Below the pieces are notes generated by a model, which did not search any database, had not been told where the DNA came from, and saw only the letters and a list, made by a program, of their open reading frames with translations. The translations under genes and the position numbers were made by a program. Below, in pieces: positions 60,408-64,000 of a stretch of 64,000 nucleotides of DNA; within the stretch, counting starts at the first letter, position 1; each line of letters begins with the position of its first letter. Origin of the DNA: Dyadobacter sediminis (lineage in GTDB: Bacteria > Bacteroidota > Bacteroidia > Cytophagales > Spirosomataceae); assembly GCF_005860765.1 (NCBI RefSeq), contig NZ_VCEI01000021.1:372001-436000 (forward strand). The letters run 5' to 3'.

Positions 60408-61190
60408 TCAGATATTATTCGCTTTTCGAATGTAAAGATCCAGCGCTCCGGTCATGGAAGGCGCATTGGGCAACGGTGCCTGTATATCAAGGAATAATCC
60501 TGCATCTTCCACTGCTTTTGCCGTTGTAGGGCCGAAAGCAGCAATTCGGGTAGAGTTCTGTTTGAAATCAGGAAAATTATCAAAAAGGGATTTGATACCG
60601 GAGGGACTGAAAAAGGCGATAATGTCATAATAAACATCTTCCAGATCAGACAAGTCAGAAGAAATTGTCTGGTACATGGTTGCTTCCACAAAGTGAAATT
60701 CTTCAGTATCGGCAAACTCCGGAATGTCGTTTTTCCGTACATCTGAACATGGATACAGGAATTTTTCCTTTTTATGCTTGCGCATCAGCTCAATCAGTTC
60801 AGTAGCAGTTTTGGTGCCGGTAAAAATTTTTCTTTTCCGGATTACTATATATTTCTGCAGGTAATTAGCCGTTTGTTCCGAAATACAGAAATACTTCATT
60901 GTAGCCGGAACTTCAATCCTGCCTTCGTTGCAAATGCGGAAGAAATGATCAATGGCATTCCGGCTTGTGAAAATGACAGCCGTATGATCCAGTATGTTAA
61001 TCTTTTGCTTACGAAAGTCTTTGTAGGAAATGCCGTCGATTTGTATGAATGGCCGAAAATCTACTTTGATATTATACTTCTTGGCTAATTCATAATAAGG
61101 TGAATTCTCGTCGGCTGGCCTGGATTGACTTACCAAAAGGCTTGTTACTTTTTTTAGTCTTTCCTGATCAAAATTGATGGTATCACTCAT
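60408..61190 (-). CDS. hemD: Uroporphyrinogen-III synthase
   Basis: 260 residues. The enzyme closes hydroxymethylbilane with ring-D inversion in heme synthesis. Visible are 'VIFTSRNAIDHFFRICNEG' and the second-half 'DIIAFFSPSGIKSLFDNFPD', 'RIAAFGPTTAKAVEDAGL', which are HemD signatures, giving two alpha/beta lobes with a flexible hinge. Sequence is low but consistent with the family. DUF4271 protein is encoded 43 bases upstream on the same strand, a frequent pairing in Bacteroidota from memory. Confidence 0.85.
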   Translation of the reverse strand: MSDTINFDQERLKKVTSLLVSQSRPADENSPYYELAKKYNIKVDFRPFIQIDGISYKDFRKQKINILDHTAVIFTSRNAIDHFFRICNEGRIEVPATMKYFCISEQTANYLQKYIVIRKRKIFTGTKTATELIELMRKHKKEKFLYPCSDVRKNDIPEFADTEEFHFVEATMYQTISSDLSDLEDVYYDIIAFFSPSGIKSLFDNFPDFKQNSTRIAAFGPTTAKAVEDAGLFLDIQAPLPNAPSMTGALDLYIRKANNI

Positions 61191-61233
61191 GTATAATCCT
61201 CATTAGTTTAATTCCCGCTCTATGGTCACCGGC

Positions 61234-62415
61234 TTATAAAGCAAACTTGGCACTGACAATAAGCGGGATTATTTCTATCACGCAAAGGTACGAAAATAAA
61301 TACAGATTAATCAACGAGCCCGGCGGCTTGGTAACAACATACAGGGCGATAAACCGGGCCAAATAGAAAAAAACAAACGGAAGCAATGCGTACGGTCTTG
61401 TTTCGGCAGTCAGATTAATGTGGTTGGTGCTCATCATCAGAACGAGCAAAAAAATGAGTACATAAAACAAATAGGACGATTGTATTAGCTTGACAAAAAT
61501 TATATCTACCTGTTTGTCAAGGTTTAGCATATTTCCGGCTAAAACCATGCAAATATATTTGAAATAGATCAGCACAAAAAACAGGACAGACAGGATGAAA
61601 AAATCACGCATGATCTGAACCGTATTTGATTTTTCTGACAGAATCATGCTGAGCGAAAATATATTGAGGCTGCTTGCCGAAAAGTAAATCATAACGAAAC
61701 TCATCAGCATTGCTATGATGACTACAAAAAAGATGATCGTATTGCTGTAAGCCTTGTTTACCTTGGAAAGCTGGTCTCTCGGATCGTTATTGAAAAATTC
61801 AAACGGATTGATCAGGCGCAAAAAAGACAGTGGATTGAGATTAAAGATCCACGCATTCAGAATCAGGATGATCAGCAGCGAAATGGCAGCAAAATTACCA
61901 AACGGCGTAAATGAGATCGGTTTGATATTGATAAAACTGGAACGTGTATTTTCGATAACACCGGCTTCACTGGTTCTTTTTTCGTTACAAAGCAGCAGGC
62001 TTTTGTCCGTAATGCCGGGCGATCCGTAAACAGTAAGTAATAGTTCGTCTTTTTTGTATATTTTGTAAAGGCTGTCAATGCTGATTTTTTGCCATTGATT
62101 TGCCGTTATTTTGTTCTGCAGTGCACCTTCCAGAAAAAGGTAACTTTCACTTTCTGTTTTAAGCAGCAGTGCATATTTCCTGTTTTTGACAAGATCGATA
62201 TACAAGCTTACAAAGCGGGTGCCTTCGTCTATTTCCTGTGAGAAAGGGACATAGTTTTTATAGTGGCTGTTATAAACCAGCCAGTCATTCTGGAAATTAT
62301 AGATAGGAAAGTACTGTGAAGGCGGCATTTCTTTCGCTGCACTTCGGACATTTGTTCCGCAAAGGGAAAATATCGCCAGGAAAGCCCAAAAAGATAAGGA
62401 GAAAATGGACTTCAT
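61234..62415 (-). CDS. DUF4271 membrane protein
   Basis: 393 residues. Signal peptide (~1-25), a periplasmic domain (~30-150) and then about six to seven membrane helices in the second half ('NFAAISLLIILILNAWIFNLN', 'TIIFFVVIIAMLMSFVMIYF', 'FFILSVLFFVLIYFKYICM'). The C-terminal part with 'NPFEFFNNDPRDQLSKVNKAYS' and the helices matches DUF4271. Function unknown. It lies with hemD upstream of the T9SS cluster, which suggests (only by synteny) a possible T9SS or envelope link. The sucD gene is 60 bases upstream. Confidence 0.8.
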   Translation of the reverse strand: MKSIFSLSFWAFLAIFSLCGTNVRSAAKEMPPSQYFPIYNFQNDWLVYNSHYKNYVPFSQEIDEGTRFVSLYIDLVKNRKYALLLKTESESYLFLEGALQNKITANQWQKISIDSLYKIYKKDELLLTVYGSPGITDKSLLLCNEKRTSEAGVIENTRSSFINIKPISFTPFGNFAAISLLIILILNAWIFNLNPLSFLRLINPFEFFNNDPRDQLSKVNKAYSNTIIFFVVIIAMLMSFVMIYFSASSLNIFSLSMILSEKSNTVQIMRDFFILSVLFFVLIYFKYICMVLAGNMLNLDKQVDIIFVKLIQSSYLFYVLIFLLVLMMSTNHINLTAETRPYALLPFVFFYLARFIALYVVTKPPGSLINLYLFSYLCVIEIIPLIVSAKFAL

Positions 62416-62475
62416 CGGTATAAAAAAAGACCGGGTTTCCCCAGCCCTCTAATAAAGTTATATGTAAGCAGGATA

Positions 62476-63354
62476 TTATTTCTTTCCAAGAGCGACCAGC
62501 ATGGTTTCGCCGATCAGTGCAGGCGATTCCGCCACAAATATTCCGGACTCTTTCATAATCCTGATTTTCGCTTCTGCAGTATCATCCGCTCCGCCGATAA
62601 TTGCTCCGGCATGGCCCATTCTGCGCCCTTTTGGTGCAGTCTGGCCGGCAATAAAGCCTACAACCGGTTTTTTATTTCCTGTTGATTTGATGTAACTGGC
62701 TGCTTCTGCTTCCATGCTTCCACCGATTTCGCCAATCATAACAATCGCTTCGGTTTCAGGATCGTTCATCAGCAATTCAACGGCTTCCTTGGTCGTTGTA
62801 CCAATAATCGGGTCACCACCGATTCCGATTGCCGTAGTTTGTCCCAGTCCGGCACGCGTTAACTGATCCACCGCTTCGTAAGTCAATGTTCCCGATTTTG
62901 AAACAAGCCCAACCGTTCCTTTTTTGAAAATAAAACCAGGCATGATACCTACTTTACATTCTTCAGCAGTAATTACACCCGGACAGTTCGGGCCGATCAG
63001 GCGGCAGTTCTTGTTCTTGATATATTCTTTTGCCTGCATCATGTCCTTGGTCGGAATACCTTCAGTGATACAAACAATAACGCCTATTCCAGCATCAGCG
63101 GATTCCATAATAGCATCAGCAGCAAATGCCGGCGGAACAAATATGATGGATACATCTGCACCGGTTGCACGTACAGCAAGGTCAACAGTGTTAAACACAG
63201 GTCTTTCCAAATGAGAAAGCCCGCCTTTGCCCGGAGTGACGCCGCCTACGACATTGGTACCGTATTCGATCATTTGCTGGGCGTGAAAAGAACCCTCAGA
63301 ACCGGTAAATCCCTGAACTATAATCTTAGAATTTTTATTAACTAAAACGCTCAT
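62476..63354 (-). CDS. sucD: Succinyl-CoA ligase, alpha subunit
   Basis: 292 residues. It forms succinate and nucleoside triphosphate from succinyl-CoA in the citric acid cycle with the beta subunit (sucC, not in the window). The N-terminal CoA-binding fold '[19 protein letters not shown]', 'GGVTPGKGG' and the phosphohistidine site '[13 protein letters not shown]' (His ~246) are all present. Length normal. Confidence 0.96.
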   Translation of the reverse strand: MSVLVNKNSKIIVQGFTGSEGSFHAQQMIEYGTNVVGGVTPGKGGLSHLERPVFNTVDLAVRATGADVSIIFVPPAFAADAIMESADAGIGVIVCITEGIPTKDMMQAKEYIKNKNCRLIGPNCPGVITAEECKVGIMPGFIFKKGTVGLVSKSGTLTYEAVDQLTRAGLGQTTAIGIGGDPIIGTTTKEAVELLMNDPETEAIVMIGEIGGSMEAEAASYIKSTGNKKPVVGFIAGQTAPKGRRMGHAGAIIGGADDTAEAKIRIMKESGIFVAESPALIGETMLVALGKK

Positions 63355-63457
63355 GTTGGTAAATCAGTTTTTTTGGTAAAAGTAGAACGAAAAGGACGAA
63401 GTAGCAAAATGTAGCCAGAATTTGTAAATTGCTTTTTTGATATTATTACGCCTATTT

Positions 63458-64000
63458 ATGCAGATACTCAGCAATCCCCATATATTTTCCAACCTAGTTT
63501 TAAGTTTTACCAGTTTATTTATTTTCTCTAGGTATTTCAAGAGCCAGCCGGCAACCAGCAAGTGGCTATGGGGCATATTCCTGCTTTGCATTGCGCTTGG
63601 CGCAATGACGGATCTTCTGGTTTATGCAGGCTTCGAGCGTTTTGAAACGGCACACGACTTTATTATTGCCGGCGAAATGACTTTGGGTGCATTTTGTCTT
63701 GTATCGGCGTCCTGGTGCCTGATCATGAGATATAAAGCTGGAAATTTTCTGTTTGGCTCCACAATCGGTCTTGGCTTGCTGCTTTTTTACTGCATTACCT
63801 GGTTCCGGGTGGAATATGTCGGTCTGATCATCAAATCTTTCTGTATTCTGGTGACTTTGCTGATTTCGTGCGTCGGGCTGGCGAGCCGCCAGAAAAGTGC
63901 TTTGTGGGTGGTTTTTTCAATGATGCTGCTTGCACTTTCCACCAAATCCGGAAAATTGCCGATTCCGATGGACCCGGTGGATATCAATCATTATATGATG
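63458..64000 (+). CDS. Membrane protein of unknown function, 5' part
   Basis: At least 181 residues from ATG 63458 to the right edge, no stop. Helix-rich: 'FSNLVLSFTSLFIFSRYF', 'LWGIFLLCIALGAMTDLLVY', 'MTLGAFCLVSASWCLIM', 'FGSTIGLGLLLFYCITWF', 'SFCILVTLLISCVGLA', 'ALWVVFSMMLLALST', so at least six membrane segments. No motif recognised. Confidence 0.75.
   Translation, partial: MQILSNPHIFSNLVLSFTSLFIFSRYFKSQPATSKWLWGIFLLCIALGAMTDLLVYAGFERFETAHDFIIAGEMTLGAFCLVSASWCLIMRYKAGNFLFGSTIGLGLLLFYCITWFRVEYVGLIIKSFCILVTLLISCVGLASRQKSALWVVFSMMLLALSTKSGKLPIPMDPVDINHYMM

Noticed and set aside
1..64000. tRNA, rRNA, CRISPR arrays and intact insertion sequences
   Set aside because: No tRNA cloverleaf with a T-loop GTTCGAA-type word, no rRNA-like stretches, no regular spaced repeats and no transposase reading frame were found by eye.

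Overview
The window is chromosomal DNA from a member of the Bacteroidota, most likely order Cytophagales (Dyadobacter/Spirosoma-like). The reasons are a complete gldK-gldL-gldM-gldN core of the type IX secretion system (T9SS), a PorQ and a PorP/SprF-family protein, a secreted protein with a type A T9SS sorting domain, Bacteroidota-type promoters (TTTG / TAnnTTTG) and few strong Shine-Dalgarno sites. I see no rRNA, tRNA, CRISPR array, prophage or intact insertion sequence. Coding density is high and most genes are housekeeping.

Layout. 1-4.5 kb: the 5' part of a secreted HEAT-repeat protein (cut by the window edge), a Tat-exported Gfo/Idh/MocA oxidoreductase and an acyl-CoA carboxylase beta subunit. 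4.6-14.4 kb: porQ, a ModF/PhrA-like double ATPase, a DJ-1/PfpI protein, clpB, lysA, pyrF, rfbC and a second DJ-1-like protein. 14.5-17.2 kb: a minus-strand operon of a small unknown protein, a seven-helix membrane protein, a NarL-type sensor kinase and its LuxR-type response regulator. 17.2-19.1 kb: an accessory-looking patch with a SelW-like protein, an Hsp20, an unknown protein, a possible small RNA and mobile-element-like repeat motifs. 19.1-32.8 kb: metG, an epimerase, a TPR protein, a glycosyltransferase, two M16 peptidases, an amidohydrolase, ispF, a degenerate sigma/anti-sigma pair, a gene remnant and a HAD phosphatase.

32.8-35.7 kb holds the most unusual locus: a two-gene operon of a ten-helix membrane protein and a secreted, membrane-anchored protein. 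The membrane protein twice carries the D-x3-H-x12/13-H metal motif that forms the copper site of PmoC/AmoC, the copper membrane monooxygenases. Its partner resembles PmoB in layout: signal peptide ending just before a histidine, periplasmic domain, two membrane helices, C-terminal periplasmic domain with HxH motifs. I propose it as an undescribed relative of that superfamily; this is inference from motifs.

35.8-54 kb: an NlpC/P60 lipoprotein, FAH-family hydrolase, M23 peptidase, Bcp peroxiredoxin, a split transketolase, an ECF sigma operon, a SulP transporter with a beta carbonic anhydrase (probable bicarbonate uptake), two small unknown proteins, hisB, ribE, a PASTA protein, a T9SS cargo protein, a rhodanese, miaA, a DUF4230 protein and a collagen-like lipoprotein. 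54.1-63.4 kb (minus strand): sucD, a DUF4271 membrane protein, hemD, PorP/SprF and gldKLMN. The GldKLMN proteins form the outer-membrane ring and inner-membrane motor of the T9SS, which would export cargo such as the protein at 49.4 kb. A terminator-like hairpin lies between gldK and gldL, and GldN carries an unusual repeat-rich insertion. A membrane protein is cut by the right edge.
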